Origin: Duganella lactea | GTDB taxonomy: Bacteria > Pseudomonadota > Gammaproteobacteria > Burkholderiales > Burkholderiaceae_D | DNA: 64,000 nucleotides | NCBI RefSeq assembly: GCF_009857505.1 | Contig: NZ_WWCP01000034.1 | Span: forward strand, 1-64,000 | Direction: 5' to 3' | In this document: piece after piece, positions 25,401 to 35,839 of the stretch | How the letters are laid out: the number at the start of each line of letters is the position of its first letter | How positions within the stretch are numbered: position 1 is the stretch's first letter | Program-made: the position numbers and the translations under genes | Notes under the pieces: model-generated | Seen by the model: only the letters and a program-made list of their open reading frames with translations | Database searches by the model: none | What the model was told of the DNA's origin: nothing

Positions 25401-26468
25401 TCACAGCGCCTTGCCGCAGGCGTAGGCCCAGCCGAGTTCGGCCGTTGGGCCCGCCATCCGGCCCGATTCCAGCGCCTGGGCGCTGGCGGCGGTGCCGTCG
25501 ACGTGGCGTTTCATAATGCCTTGCATGATGCTCGCCAGGCGAAACATATTGAAGGCCAGATAAAAGTTAAAGTCCGCCAGGCGGATCGTCTTGCCGGTGC
25601 GCGCGGCGTAGCTGGCGATATAGTCCTGCTGTGTCGGGATGCCCAGCGCCTTCAGGTCGAGGCCGGCGATGCCGCGGAACTGGCCGGGTGGAATGTGCCA
25701 GCTCATGCAGTGGTAGGAGAAGTCGGCGAACGGGTGGCCCAGCGTCGACAGTTCCCAGTCCAGCACGGCCAGGATGCGCGGCTCGGTCGGGTGGAACAGC
25801 ATGTTATCAAGACGAAAGTCACCGTGGACGATGGCGGTGTCGTCGCCCGGCGGAATGTGGGCCGGCAGCCAGGCGATCAACTGTTCCATGGCGGCGATGG
25901 TGTCGGTCTGCGCGGCCACGTATTGTTTGGTCCAACGCTCGATCTGGCGCGCGAAGTAGTTGCCGGGCTTGCCGTAGTCGGCCAGGCCGATGGCGGCGTA
26001 GTCGATGGTGTGCAGGCACGCGATCACCCGGTTCAGTTCGTCGTAGATGGCGGCCCGTTCGGCCGCTGTCATGCCCGGCAGCGACTGGTCCCACAGCACG
26101 CGGCCCTCGACGTACTCCATCACGTAGAAGGCCCTGCCGATCACTGCTTCGTCGCTGCACAGCGCGTACTGGCGGGCGGCCGGGAAGCCATGCCGCTGCA
26201 GCGCATCCATGACCCGGTACTCGCGCTCGATGGCGTGCGCCGACGGCAGCAGCTTGGCCGCCGGCGCTGGCTTGGTGCGCAACACATAGTGCTGGGCGCC
26301 GACGCTGAGCTTGAAAGTGGGGTTGGATTGGCCGCCCCTGAACTGCGCCGCCGTCAGCTCGCCGTACGGATAATCTGGCACATGCCGGCGCAGCCAGGCG
26401 TTGAGGGTGGCCGTGTCGAACTGGTGGCGCGCCGCCACCGCCTTGGTGCCGGTGAATTCTTCAAACAT
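25401..26468 (-). CDS. APH-like phosphotransferase family protein (ACAD10 N-domain type)
   Basis: A 355-residue kinase-fold protein of the aminoglycoside phosphotransferase superfamily. Visible: an N-lobe glycine turn FRGGQSNPTFKL (about 44-55) with LRTKP, the catalytic loop VHGDFRLDNMLFH (about 215-227) and the metal-binding LDWELSTLGHPFAD. This group resembles the kinase domain of human ACAD10 and is common in bacteria near fatty-acid or acyl-CoA genes, where it probably phosphorylates hydroxyacyl compounds; antibiotic resistance is not implied. GGGAG lies 5 nt before the ATG. An acyl-CoA dehydrogenase pair is 5.5 kb away. It is divergent from the MSHA locus. Confidence 0.85.
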   Translation of the reverse strand: MFEEFTGTKAVAARHQFDTATLNAWLRRHVPDYPYGELTAAQFRGGQSNPTFKLSVGAQHYVLRTKPAPAAKLLPSAHAIEREYRVMDALQRHGFPAARQYALCSDEAVIGRAFYVMEYVEGRVLWDQSLPGMTAAERAAIYDELNRVIACLHTIDYAAIGLADYGKPGNYFARQIERWTKQYVAAQTDTIAAMEQLIAWLPAHIPPGDDTAIVHGDFRLDNMLFHPTEPRILAVLDWELSTLGHPFADFSYHCMSWHIPPGQFRGIAGLDLKALGIPTQQDYIASYAARTGKTIRLADFNFYLAFNMFRLASIMQGIMKRHVDGTAASAQALESGRMAGPTAELGWAYACGKAL

Positions 26469-26633
26469 GCTGTCTCCCGCGTTTTTATCGTGCTGCAGTC
26501 ATTCTAAACATAATAAGTACGTATGTTCTTTTAGTTGTATAACGTCCTCAGAAAAAGACAGCTTGACTCGCTCTCGCTGCCCATCTGACATAGAATGGCC
26601 GCAAGTTTTAGTGATGATAGACAAGGAGTAGGT

Positions 26634-28340
<1,707 letters not shown>

Positions 28341-28343
28341 GCC

Positions 28344-29570
28344 GTGCCTTTCTTCGCGTACAAGGGCCGCAACGCGCGCGGCGAGTTGATGCAGGGCGTG
28401 CTGGAGGCGAGCGACAGCGGCGCCGTGGCCGACCAGCTGTTCAATACCGGTGTGACGCCGATCGAGATCATCGTCACGCGGAAAAAAGTGGCGGACGGCG
28501 AGCAGTGGTGGGCCAAGCTGCTGGAAAAACCGGTGACGTCGATGGACGTGCAACTGTTCAGCCGGCAAATGTACACGCTGCTCAAGTCGGGCGTGCCCAT
28601 CATGCGCGGGCTGGCGGGCTTGCAGGAGTCGGCGGTCAGCAAGTCGTTCGGCAAGGTGATCAAGGATTTGCGCGAGTCGCTGGACTCGGGCCGCGAGTTG
28701 TCGGCGGCGATGCGCCGCCATGCCAAGGTGTTCACGCCGTTTTACCTGTCGATGGTGCGGGTGGGCGAGATGACCGGCCGGCTGGAGGAGGTGTTCCTGC
28801 GCCTGTTCGACCACCTCGAATTCGAGCGCGACATGCGCGAGCGGGTCAAGTCGGCCACCCGCTATCCGATGTTTGTGGTGCTGGCCATGATTGTGGCCAT
28901 GATCGTGGTGAACATTTTCGTGATTCCGGCGTTTGTCGGCGTGTTCGCCAAGTTCAACACCGAATTGCCGCTGATGACGCGCATTTTGATCGGCACCTCC
29001 AAGTTTACCGTGGACTATGGCTGGCAGCTGTTGGGCGCGGCCGTCTTCGGCGTGTGGTTGTTTCTGCGCTGGACGCGCACCCGCATCGGACGGTATCGAT
29101 GGGATAAGTTCAAACTGAAGATTCCGCTGGCCGGCAAAATCATCCTGAAGGCGACCATGGCGCGCTTCGCCCGCAGCTTTGCGCTGTCCAGCCGCAGCGG
29201 CGTGCCGATTGTGCAGGCGCTGACGGTGGTGTCGCAAACGGTCGATAACGCTTATCTGGCGGCGCGGGTGGAGCAGATGCGCGACGGCGTCGAGCGCGGC
29301 GAAAGCATTCTGCGCACGGCGGCGGCGGCCAATGTGTTCACGCCGGTCGTGTTGCAGATGGTTGCGGTGGGGGAGGAGAGCGGCGCCATTGATGATCTGA
29401 TGGACGAGATCGCGCAGATGTATGAGCGCGAGGTCGATTACGAGTTGAAGACTTTGTCGGCGCAGATTGAGCCGATACTGATCGTGTTCCTTGGCATCAT
29501 GGTGTTGATCCTGGCGCTGGGCATTTTCCTGCCGATCTGGGACCTGGGTCAGGCGGCTTTACATAGATGA
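28344..29570 (+). CDS. mshG: MSHA pilus platform protein MshG (GspF/PilC type)
   Basis: A 408-residue inner-membrane platform protein with two T2SSF repeats (about 70-195 and 272-394) and three strongly hydrophobic helices (near 170-195, 222-240 and 375-398). Typical blocks are FSRQMYTLLKSGVPIMRGL and its second copy FARSFALSSRSGVPIVQAL. It anchors the pilus base and couples MshE rotation to pilin insertion. GTG start only 3 nt after the mshE stop. No overlap with the next gene, 10 nt downstream. Confidence 0.93.
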   Translation: MPFFAYKGRNARGELMQGVLEASDSGAVADQLFNTGVTPIEIIVTRKKVADGEQWWAKLLEKPVTSMDVQLFSRQMYTLLKSGVPIMRGLAGLQESAVSKSFGKVIKDLRESLDSGRELSAAMRRHAKVFTPFYLSMVRVGEMTGRLEEVFLRLFDHLEFERDMRERVKSATRYPMFVVLAMIVAMIVVNIFVIPAFVGVFAKFNTELPLMTRILIGTSKFTVDYGWQLLGAAVFGVWLFLRWTRTRIGRYRWDKFKLKIPLAGKIILKATMARFARSFALSSRSGVPIVQALTVVSQTVDNAYLAARVEQMRDGVERGESILRTAAAANVFTPVVLQMVAVGEESGAIDDLMDEIAQMYEREVDYELKTLSAQIEPILIVFLGIMVLILALGIFLPIWDLGQAALHR

Positions 29571-29580
29571 TTGTTAAATA

Positions 29581-30099
29581 ATGATTTTCTCGGCAATTTT
29601 TGTATCAAGGAAACAACGCGGTTTTAGTTTTTTTGAGCTCACGATCGCCGTGATTGTGGTGGCTATTTTGAGTGGTTTGTTGCTTCTGCGGATACGAAAT
29701 TTCCAGGTGGAAGCTGAGCATGCTGCGGTGAAAATGATTGTAAGCAACATACGTTCTGCGATAGAAATTACGGCAATGCAAGCAAAATTGTCGTCTAGTA
29801 GCGAAGATTTAACCTTATTAACCGAAGAAAATCCGTTTAATTTACTAAAAGTCAAGCCAGCCAATTACGTGGGGGAATTGTACAGCCCGAGCGCAGAAGA
29901 GATTGGCAAAGGCAACTGGTGCTTTGATCGGGCGGATAAATCCCTGATTTATTTGTTAAATCATGAAAATGCGTTTAAAAATTCCCCGATGAAAATGCTG
30001 AGATTCAAGGTAGAATTGCGCCGCTTGCCCCAAAATCCCGCCAAGCCGCCAGGTGCGCCCGAGTTTTACGGCGTGGCCTTTGAGCAAGTTAGCGACTAG
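29581..30099 (+). CDS. Type IV pilin-like protein of the MSHA locus (MshB/MshF position), AT-rich
   Basis: A 172-residue prepilin: 14-residue leader ending in Gly (RKQRG), then FSFFELTIAVIVVAILSGLLL with Glu5 of the mature protein, followed by a soluble domain with one visible cysteine and a proline-rich end. It lies between mshG and mshA, where Vibrio has mshF and mshB, but the soluble part does not let me choose. Base composition is clearly lower in GC than its neighbours (long A/T runs and AAA/TTA codons), which suggests separate acquisition or fast evolution. No ribosome-binding site is visible before the ATG at 29581. Likely a minor pilin. Confidence 0.75.
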   Translation: MIFSAIFVSRKQRGFSFFELTIAVIVVAILSGLLLLRIRNFQVEAEHAAVKMIVSNIRSAIEITAMQAKLSSSSEDLTLLTEENPFNLLKVKPANYVGELYSPSAEEIGKGNWCFDRADKSLIYLLNHENAFKNSPMKMLRFKVELRRLPQNPAKPPGAPEFYGVAFEQVSD

Positions 30100-30140
30100 C
30101 GTGGATCACGCGTAGATTTTTATACGATTTGGAGAAAATA

Positions 30141-30668
30141 ATGAACAAGCACGTACGTAATGCAATTCCTCAACGCGCCGCCCAGAGCGGTTTCACCCTG
30201 ATCGAACTGATCGTTGTGATCGTCATCCTCGGTATCCTGGCGGCCACCGCCCTGCCTAAATTCAGCGACCTGAGCGGCGACGCTCGCGTTGCCTCGCTGA
30301 GCGCCGCTGGCGGCGCGGTAAAGTCGGCGATGGCCATCTCGCACGGTGAGGCACTGATGAAGGGCCAGGCTTCGAGCGCGACTTACAGCACCACCATGGA
30401 AGGTACTGCGGTCAGCATGGCATTTGGCTATCCTGATGCGACCTCGATTGCCGCCGCTGCGGGCCTGAGCTCCCAGGACTACGTGGCCACGGTTGGCCCT
30501 GTGGCGACCGCAACGGCGACTACGCCAGTGTTGACCGCTACTCAGGTGGCGATTCAGCCTGCCCAGAGCCCTAAGGCTGGCTGCGCAGTCATTTACAACG
30601 TGGCGACTTCCGCTACTGTTCCAGCTACTGTAAGCACCAGCACGGTTACCGCAGCCAATTGCAAGTAA
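30141..30668 (+). CDS. mshA: MSHA major pilin MshA
   Basis: A 175-residue type IV prepilin with a 17-residue leader ending QSG, then FTLIELIVVIVILGILAATALPKFSDL, the textbook cleavage/methylation signature with Glu5. The soluble domain is Ala/Thr/Ser-rich, with two cysteines (in KAGCAVIYNV and at the end, AANCK) that can form the C-terminal disulfide loop of MshA-type pilins. It should be the main fibre subunit, processed by a PilD peptidase encoded elsewhere. The ATG at 30141 has GGAG 6 nt upstream; an upstream TTG in the same frame (30129) is unlikely. It is the pilin with the strongest ribosome-binding site in the block. Confidence 0.9.
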   Translation: MNKHVRNAIPQRAAQSGFTLIELIVVIVILGILAATALPKFSDLSGDARVASLSAAGGAVKSAMAISHGEALMKGQASSATYSTTMEGTAVSMAFGYPDATSIAAAAGLSSQDYVATVGPVATATATTPVLTATQVAIQPAQSPKAGCAVIYNVATSATVPATVSTSTVTAANCK

Positions 30669-30693
30669 GTTCCTGCTTGCGGGGGAGGTTGTC

Positions 30694-31248
30694 GTGCGCA
30701 CTGGTCTGCCGGTGAGCCGCGCCGCCGGCTTCACCATGGTGGAGCTGATCACGGTGATCGTCCTGATGGGCATCTTGGGTGCAATCGGCGCGTCCCGGTT
30801 CTTCAATCAGTCAACGTTTGAGAGCCGGGCCTACGCCGATCAGGCCAAGACCATCCTGCGTTACGCGCAGAAACTGGCGATCACCCAAAACCGGTATATC
30901 TTCGTCCGCACAGACGGCAACAGTTTTGCCGTCTGCACCACCGCCGCCTGCGGTGCTGGCAGCCTCATCTCAGCACCCGGCGGCAGCAACAGCGGCAGCA
31001 GCGTCACGCGCGCCAGCTGCTTGCTGAACAACAGCTACAACGCCAACTGGCTGTGCGAAGGCCGGCCCAGCACCGTCAATGTCACGGGCCTGGGGGGCAG
31101 TAGCGTGGTTTTTGACGCGCTCGGCCGTCCTTACACCGTCAACAACGGCACCCAGGCGCTGCTTGCCGGCGTCATGACCATTACTTTCACCAATGGCAGC
31201 AACAGCAGCCAAATCACTGTCTGGCCGGAAACTGGCTATGTCCAATAA
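30694..31248 (+). CDS. mshC: MSHA minor pilin MshC (GspH-like)
   Basis: A 184-residue prepilin with leader MRTGLPVSRAAG and mature start FTMVELITVIVLMGILGAIGASRFF, followed by a GspH/FimT-like domain (YADQAKTILRYAQKLAITQNR...) with paired cysteines in CTTAACG and near CLLNNSYNANWLCEG. Minor pilins of this class help start the pilus or cap its tip. GTG start with GGGGGAGG 7 nt upstream. It overlaps mshD by 11 nt. Confidence 0.88.
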   Translation: MRTGLPVSRAAGFTMVELITVIVLMGILGAIGASRFFNQSTFESRAYADQAKTILRYAQKLAITQNRYIFVRTDGNSFAVCTTAACGAGSLISAPGGSNSGSSVTRASCLLNNSYNANWLCEGRPSTVNVTGLGGSSVVFDALGRPYTVNNGTQALLAGVMTITFTNGSNSSQITVWPETGYVQ

Positions 31249-31867
31249 GCGTCGCCGTCAGAAGGGTCTCACCATCGTCGAGCTGGTGCTGTTCATCGTT
31301 ATTGTCGGTGTGGCTGCGGCCGGCATCCTGCAAGTGATGAACCTGACCAGCCGTGGCAACACCGACCCGATCCGCCGCAAGCAAGCCATGCTGATTGCCG
31401 AAGCCTATATGGACGAAGTCCAGCAAGCCCAGTTCACCGCCTGCGATCCGGCCGATGCCAACGCCAGCACCGCTACCAACAGTGCCCTCGCTCCGGCCAA
31501 TGCGAATCCCGGCTTATACTGCGCGGCAGATGCCACGATTGAGCGTTGGGGGCCGGAAGCCAACAACGTCCGGCCATTCGACAACGTCAATGACTACGTC
31601 ACCAACAACTATGCTGCGGGCACGCCCGTGCGCGCCTTCGCTAACGCCGCCGGTGTCGATACCGACGTGGCCGGCGTCCCGCTCGGTGCAGGCTTGGGTA
31701 ACGTGCCGCTGACCGGTTACACCACCACGCTGGCGTTGCGCAATGTCGCCCTGGATAGCGTGCAAGCTTCCGACACACTGGAAATCACCATCACCGTCAA
31801 CTACGGCGTCAATGAGTCCGTCGTGTTGCAGGGCTATCGCACCCGCTACGAGCCGAGGGCGCTATGA
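31238..31867 (+). CDS. mshD: MSHA minor pilin MshD
   Basis: A 209-residue prepilin with a short basic leader (MSNKRRRQKG) and mature start LTIVELVLFIVIVGVAAAGIL; Leu replaces Phe at +1, as tolerated by prepilin peptidases, and Glu5 is kept. The body resembles GspI/MshD minor pilins (RRKQAMLIAEAYMDEVQ). The ATG at 31238 lies inside the end of mshC (11-nt overlap); the longer frame from 31193 reads through mshC in another phase. It ends in a 4-nt overlap with mshO. Confidence 0.87.
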   Translation: MSNKRRRQKGLTIVELVLFIVIVGVAAAGILQVMNLTSRGNTDPIRRKQAMLIAEAYMDEVQQAQFTACDPADANASTATNSALAPANANPGLYCAADATIERWGPEANNVRPFDNVNDYVTNNYAAGTPVRAFANAAGVDTDVAGVPLGAGLGNVPLTGYTTTLALRNVALDSVQASDTLEITITVNYGVNESVVLQGYRTRYEPRAL

Positions 31868-32757
31868 TGAAACGTGCTCGCGGCTTCACCTTGGTGGAGG
31901 CCATCGTGGTCATCGTGATCACGTCCATCCTGGCCGGCGTGATGGTGCTGTTTATCCGCCGCCCGGTGCAAAGCTATGTGGACACCGCCGCCCGCGCCGA
32001 CATGGCAGACGTCGCGGAAATTGCGCTGCGCCGCATGTCGCGCGAGCTGCGCGCCGCTGTCCCCAACAGTATTCGTCTCAGCACCAACGGCACCACGACC
32101 TTGCTGGAGTTCATTCCCGCCAATTCGGGCGGACGTTATCTTGATGTCGCCGATGGCGCCGATCCGACCGACGCCACATTGCCGGCGCTGCGCTTCGCCA
32201 ATACGCCCGCCGCAGCACCGATCAACCAGTTTTATGTGGTCACGCCGATGCCGGCCGCACCGTATGTCATTACGCCCGGCGACGCCATCATCGTCTATAA
32301 CCTGGGGAGTGGCATTGTCGGCTCCGACGCCTACGAAGCGAACGCCGCCAACCGCGCCACGGTGGCGCCGGCCGGCGTCAATGGCAAGATCGTCACGCTG
32401 ACGCAGAATACCTTCGTCAACGGCGCGACCTCCTCGCCGGGCAGGCACTTCATGGTGGCGCGTCAGCCGGTCACGTTTGCCTGCGTCGGCAGTGCCAACG
32501 GCGCCGGCACGCTGCGCCGCTACTGGAACTACGGTTTCCTTCCCAATCAGCCGACTATCGCGGGGCTCTCTGGCGCGACCAGCGCGCTGATGGCGGATAA
32601 TGTGCTGGGCTGCACGTTCACCGTCCAGCAACTGGTCAACCGCAACACGGCCCTGATCGGCATGGCCATCGCCTTGGCGCGTTCGAGCACCATTGCCGGC
32701 AATGTGCTGGAGACGGCCACGCTGGCCCAGCAAATTCAAGTGAATAACACGCCATGA
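31864..32757 (+). CDS. mshO: MSHA minor pilin MshO
   Basis: A 297-residue prepilin, the largest in the locus: leader MMKRARG, mature start FTLVEAIVVIVITSILAGVMV, then a GspJ/PilW-like soluble domain (IALRRMSRELRAAVPNSIRL) with cysteines at FACVG and LGCTF. By analogy with GspJ it belongs to the pseudopilin tip complex. Start and stop both overlap neighbours by 4 nt (ATGA), so translation of mshD-mshO-mshP is coupled. Confidence 0.88.
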   Translation: MMKRARGFTLVEAIVVIVITSILAGVMVLFIRRPVQSYVDTAARADMADVAEIALRRMSRELRAAVPNSIRLSTNGTTTLLEFIPANSGGRYLDVADGADPTDATLPALRFANTPAAAPINQFYVVTPMPAAPYVITPGDAIIVYNLGSGIVGSDAYEANAANRATVAPAGVNGKIVTLTQNTFVNGATSSPGRHFMVARQPVTFACVGSANGAGTLRRYWNYGFLPNQPTIAGLSGATSALMADNVLGCTFTVQQLVNRNTALIGMAIALARSSTIAGNVLETATLAQQIQVNNTP

Positions 32758-33263
32758 CGCCATCGGTATTCATGCGTCTGCGCAGACGCCAACAATCCGC
32801 CGGGGTCGCCATGGTGACCGCCATCTTCCTGGTGGTCGTGGTGGCGGGGCTGGCGGTGGCGGCGGTTACGCTGAGCACTGCCCAGCAGGACGCCTCGGCC
32901 AGAGACTTGCTGGCGCAACGAGCCTATCAGGCGGCGAAAGCCGGCGTTGAATGGGCGGCCTACGACGGCTTGTCCAATGGTCGGCAACCGGCGGTGCGAT
33001 TCGGCTGCACGCCGGCCGTACTGACCCCGCCCGCCCGCAACCTGGCGCTGCCGCCCAATACCACCTTGTCCGCGTTCACCGTGACCGTGCGCGTGACGTG
33101 CGCGCTGGATTTTCAGGGTGTGGCCGGAGGGGGCGCGGAGGACCCGACCGCCGGGCATGTCATTGTCGAGTCGACGGCTTGCAATCAGCCAGCTGCGAAT
33201 GGCTGCCCGAACCCGGCCCCGGGGACGGACTACGTGCAGCGCGTGATCACGGTGCAGCTGTAA
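32754..33263 (+). CDS. mshP: MSHA biogenesis protein MshP (PilX-like)
   Basis: A 169-residue protein with a basic N-terminus and one hydrophobic helix (about 17-41: AGVAMVTAIFLVVVVAGLAVAAV) without a clear GFTLIE-type cleavage site, resembling PilX/MshP proteins. A Cys-rich soluble part follows (GCTPAV, VTCALDF, STACNQ, NGCPNP). It closes the first MSHA block. Its Vibrio partner MshQ, a large tip protein, is not found downstream. Confidence 0.85.
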   Translation: MTPSVFMRLRRRQQSAGVAMVTAIFLVVVVAGLAVAAVTLSTAQQDASARDLLAQRAYQAAKAGVEWAAYDGLSNGRQPAVRFGCTPAVLTPPARNLALPPNTTLSAFTVTVRVTCALDFQGVAGGGAEDPTAGHVIVESTACNQPAANGCPNPAPGTDYVQRVITVQL

Positions 33264-33330
33264 AGCGGCGCGTGTGCAAATGCCTGTTTTTTTACAGAGC
33301 GATTTTTATTTAACGCGTGAATTGCGCGGA

Positions 33331-33348
33331 AGTTGAATATAATCAACT
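33331..33348. promoter_or_regulatory. Candidate promoter/dyad of the second MSHA block
   Basis: In the 115-nt gap between mshP and mshI, AGTTGA and TCAACT (33331-33336, 33343-33348) form a dyad around a perfect TATAAT at 33338-33343. The gap is the longest in the locus and AT-rich, so a separate promoter for mshI-mshN is likely. No clear -35 is seen. Confidence 0.4.
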
Positions 33349-33378
33349 ATCTAGCGTGTTTACGTCGTGTACTGGATT

Positions 33379-34323
33379 ATGGGTTTTTTCAAAAGAGCTA
33401 AGAAAACGGATGGCTGGCTGACAGTCGCTTTTTTGCGTGATGGCATCTGCGCTGGCCGCGTACGGCGCGTGCGCGACGCCAAAGCGGTGGTGGAAGTGGC
33501 GGCGTTCTATCCGTCGGACACCAGCTTTTCGCCCGAAGCGCTGGAGCGTCTGCACAAGGACCTGAAGGCCGGCGCTTACCACTGTGGCACGCTGCTCAAC
33601 GGTGGCGAGTACCAGTTGCTGATGGTCGACGCCCCCAATGTGCCACAGGACGAGCTGAAAACCGCCGTGCGCTGGCGCTTGAAGGACATGCTCGACTTTC
33701 ATATTGATGACGCCACCATCGACGTGCTCGATATCCCGGTCGATACCGGCGCCGCATCGCGCGGCCACTCGATGTTCGCGATCGCCGCGCGCAACGTGCT
33801 GATCCAGTCGCGCCAGGCGCTGTTCAGCGAAGTCAAACTGGACCTGAACCTGATCGACATTCCGGAAATGGCGCAGCGGAACATCTCGGCGCTGCTGGAA
33901 ACCGAAGGCCGCGGCCTGGCCATGCTGTCGTTCGACGCCGACGGCGGCCTGCTGACCATCACCTACAAGGCCGAGCTGTATCTGTCGCGCCGCATCGACG
34001 TCACGCTGGCGCAATTGCTGGAACACGATGCCGGCCGTCAGCATGCGCTGTTCGACAAGATCACGCTGGAGCTGCAACGCTCGCTCGATCACTTCGACCG
34101 CCAGTTCTCCTATGTCAACGTGCTCAAATTGATGCTGGCGCCGACCGTTGCCGAGGGCCTGCACGCCCATCTGGCGACCAACCTGTATATGCCGGTGGCA
34201 GCGATGACTTTGGACGATGTGTTCGACCTGAGCAAGGTGCCGGCATTGCAAGCGGTCGCCCAGCAGCAGCGTTTCTTCCTGACCCTCGGCGCGGCCCTGC
34301 GGCATGAGGAGGTGAAGCTGTGA
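33379..34323 (+). CDS. mshI: MSHA biogenesis protein MshI (PilM-like)
   Basis: A 314-residue cytoplasmic protein of the PilM/MshI type with an actin-like fold: WLTVAFLRDGICAGRV at the start, then TAVRWRLKDMLDFHIDDATIDVLD and GRGLAMLSFDADGGLLTI. By analogy it joins the inner-membrane PilN-like and MshJ proteins to the ATPase. The start could be ATG 33379 or GTG 33367; neither has a good ribosome-binding site. It ends in a 4-nt GTGA overlap with the next gene. Confidence 0.87.
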   Translation: MGFFKRAKKTDGWLTVAFLRDGICAGRVRRVRDAKAVVEVAAFYPSDTSFSPEALERLHKDLKAGAYHCGTLLNGGEYQLLMVDAPNVPQDELKTAVRWRLKDMLDFHIDDATIDVLDIPVDTGAASRGHSMFAIAARNVLIQSRQALFSEVKLDLNLIDIPEMAQRNISALLETEGRGLAMLSFDADGGLLTITYKAELYLSRRIDVTLAQLLEHDAGRQHALFDKITLELQRSLDHFDRQFSYVNVLKLMLAPTVAEGLHAHLATNLYMPVAAMTLDDVFDLSKVPALQAVAQQQRFFLTLGAALRHEEVKL

Positions 34324-35057
34324 GCCAGCAAATCAATCTGTTCAATCCGATCTTCCTCAAGCAGAAGAAGATTTTCTCCGCCTTGCCGATGCTGGAGGCG
34401 CTGGGCGCCATCATCGTCGGCGCACTGTTGCTGAACTGGTACGCCGCGCAGACCGTGGATGAGCTGGAGCGGGTGGCGACCGAAGGCAAGGCCACGCTGG
34501 CCAAGCGCGAGCAGCAACTGGCCAAGGCCAGCAAACAGTTCGCGCCGCGCGCCAAGGACGCGGTGCTGGAGACCGACCTGGCCGAGGCCGAGGCCGAGCT
34601 GGTCGCGCTGCGCGAGGTCTCGACGGTGCTGCAAAGCGGATCGCTGGGCAACACCCTGGGCTATGCCGAATACTTCCGTGCCTTCTCGCGCCAGAACGTC
34701 AATGGCCTTTGGCTGACCGGCCTGACCATCAGCGGCGCCGGCACCGACATCGGTGTGCAGGGCAGGGCGATGCACGCGACCCTGATACCGAACTACATCT
34801 CGCGCCTGACCGCCGAGCGCGTCATGCATGGCAAGACTTTCGCCAGTCTCGACATCGGGCGGCCGGGAGCGACTGCGCCGCCCGCGCCGCAGGCGCCGCC
34901 CGTGCTGGCCGCGACCTTGGCGGGGCTGACGCCTGCGGACCCTGTCACCCCGGCCACCCCGGCCGCCCCCGCCGTCCCTGCCGTCCCTGCCGCGCAGGAA
35001 CCGCCGTTTGTGGAATTCAATCTGCAATCGACGCTGGCCGAGGAGGCGGACAAATGA
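34320..35057 (+). CDS. PilN-like inner-membrane assembly protein of the MSHA locus
   Basis: A 245-residue protein with the PilN hallmark INLFNP at residues 5-10, one transmembrane helix (about 24-44), a charged coiled-coil stretch (about 47-105) and a PilN-type ferredoxin-like domain (about 110-175). The Pro/Ala-rich tail (about 178-228) is unusual and probably disordered. It sits between MshI (PilM-like) and MshJ (PilO-like), where PilN is expected in a PilM-N-O-P series. GTG start overlapping mshI by 4 nt. In Vibrio this position is sometimes named MshI2. Confidence 0.83.
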   Translation: MSQQINLFNPIFLKQKKIFSALPMLEALGAIIVGALLLNWYAAQTVDELERVATEGKATLAKREQQLAKASKQFAPRAKDAVLETDLAEAEAELVALREVSTVLQSGSLGNTLGYAEYFRAFSRQNVNGLWLTGLTISGAGTDIGVQGRAMHATLIPNYISRLTAERVMHGKTFASLDIGRPGATAPPAPQAPPVLAATLAGLTPADPVTPATPAAPAVPAVPAAQEPPFVEFNLQSTLAEEADK

Positions 35058-35839
35058 AACAGCGGTTCCAGCAACAATGGCTTAAGCTGAGCACCAAATT
35101 GGATGGCATGACGCTGCGCGAGCGCGTCATGATCTTCGGGACGGTGGTGGCCGGCATGCTGTTCCTGATTTACGTGGTGTCGGTGCAGCCGCTGCTGAGC
35201 CGGCAGAAAGTGCTGAACCAGCAGATCAAGACGCAGCAGAAACAGATCGCCGGCATCGAGATGGACATCGCCGCCCGCGCACAGGGCTTTGTGCTGGACC
35301 CGGACGCCGAAACCCGCGCCCGCCTGAAAACGGTGCGCCAGGAAATCGACACCACCAGCGCCGGCCTGCTGGCCGTGCAAAAAGGCCTGGTGGCACCGGA
35401 CAAGATCGCGCCGCTGCTCGGGCATCTGCTGCGCGGCAACGGTAAGTTGAAGCTGATCTCGCTGAAGACGCTGCCGGTCACCGGCTTGAACGAGGCGGCG
35501 CATGCCAAAGCCCAGACAGCACGTCCGAAGGCTGAAGTGGCGCAGCAGAAGGCCGAAGCGGCGGCGGCCGCCGTGGTCGCCGCCGCCGCGTCCGGCATCG
35601 TCGGCAAGCCCAAGACTGTCGTGCAGGTCAAGCCGCGTGAATTATTGTATCGTCACGGCGTGGAAATTGTATTACAAGGTACTTATCTGGACATGATCAG
35701 CTACATGGACGCGCTGGAGGCGCTGCCGCTGCAACTGTTCTGGGGCAAGGCCCAACTGGACGCCCAGCAGTATCCCAACTCGCGCCTGACGCTGACGTTG
35801 TACACGCTGAGCCTGGACCAGAAATGGATGAAATTATGA
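35054..35839 (+). CDS. mshJ: MSHA biogenesis protein MshJ (PilO-like)
   Basis: A 261-residue protein with one transmembrane helix (about 28-47: FGTVVAGMLFLIYVVSVQPLL), a coiled coil (about 50-110), an Ala/Lys-rich linker (about 150-180) and a C-terminal PilO-like domain (VEIVLQGTYLDMISYMDALEALPLQLFWGKAQLD). It is the PilO counterpart in the periplasmic alignment complex. GGAGG precedes the ATG at 35054, which overlaps the PilN-like stop by 4 nt; the long in-frame extension further upstream reads through the preceding gene in another phase. Confidence 0.87.
   Translation: MKQRFQQQWLKLSTKLDGMTLRERVMIFGTVVAGMLFLIYVVSVQPLLSRQKVLNQQIKTQQKQIAGIEMDIAARAQGFVLDPDAETRARLKTVRQEIDTTSAGLLAVQKGLVAPDKIAPLLGHLLRGNGKLKLISLKTLPVTGLNEAAHAKAQTARPKAEVAQQKAEAAAAAVVAAAASGIVGKPKTVVQVKPRELLYRHGVEIVLQGTYLDMISYMDALEALPLQLFWGKAQLDAQQYPNSRLTLTLYTLSLDQKWMKL

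Noticed and set aside
23161-25425. 754-residue plus-strand frame
   Set aside because: Antisense shadow of the hybrid histidine kinase.
26563-26596. TTGACT and TAGAAT as the mshE promoter
   Set aside because: The spacing is 22 nt, too long for sigma-70; no better pair was found, so no promoter is listed.
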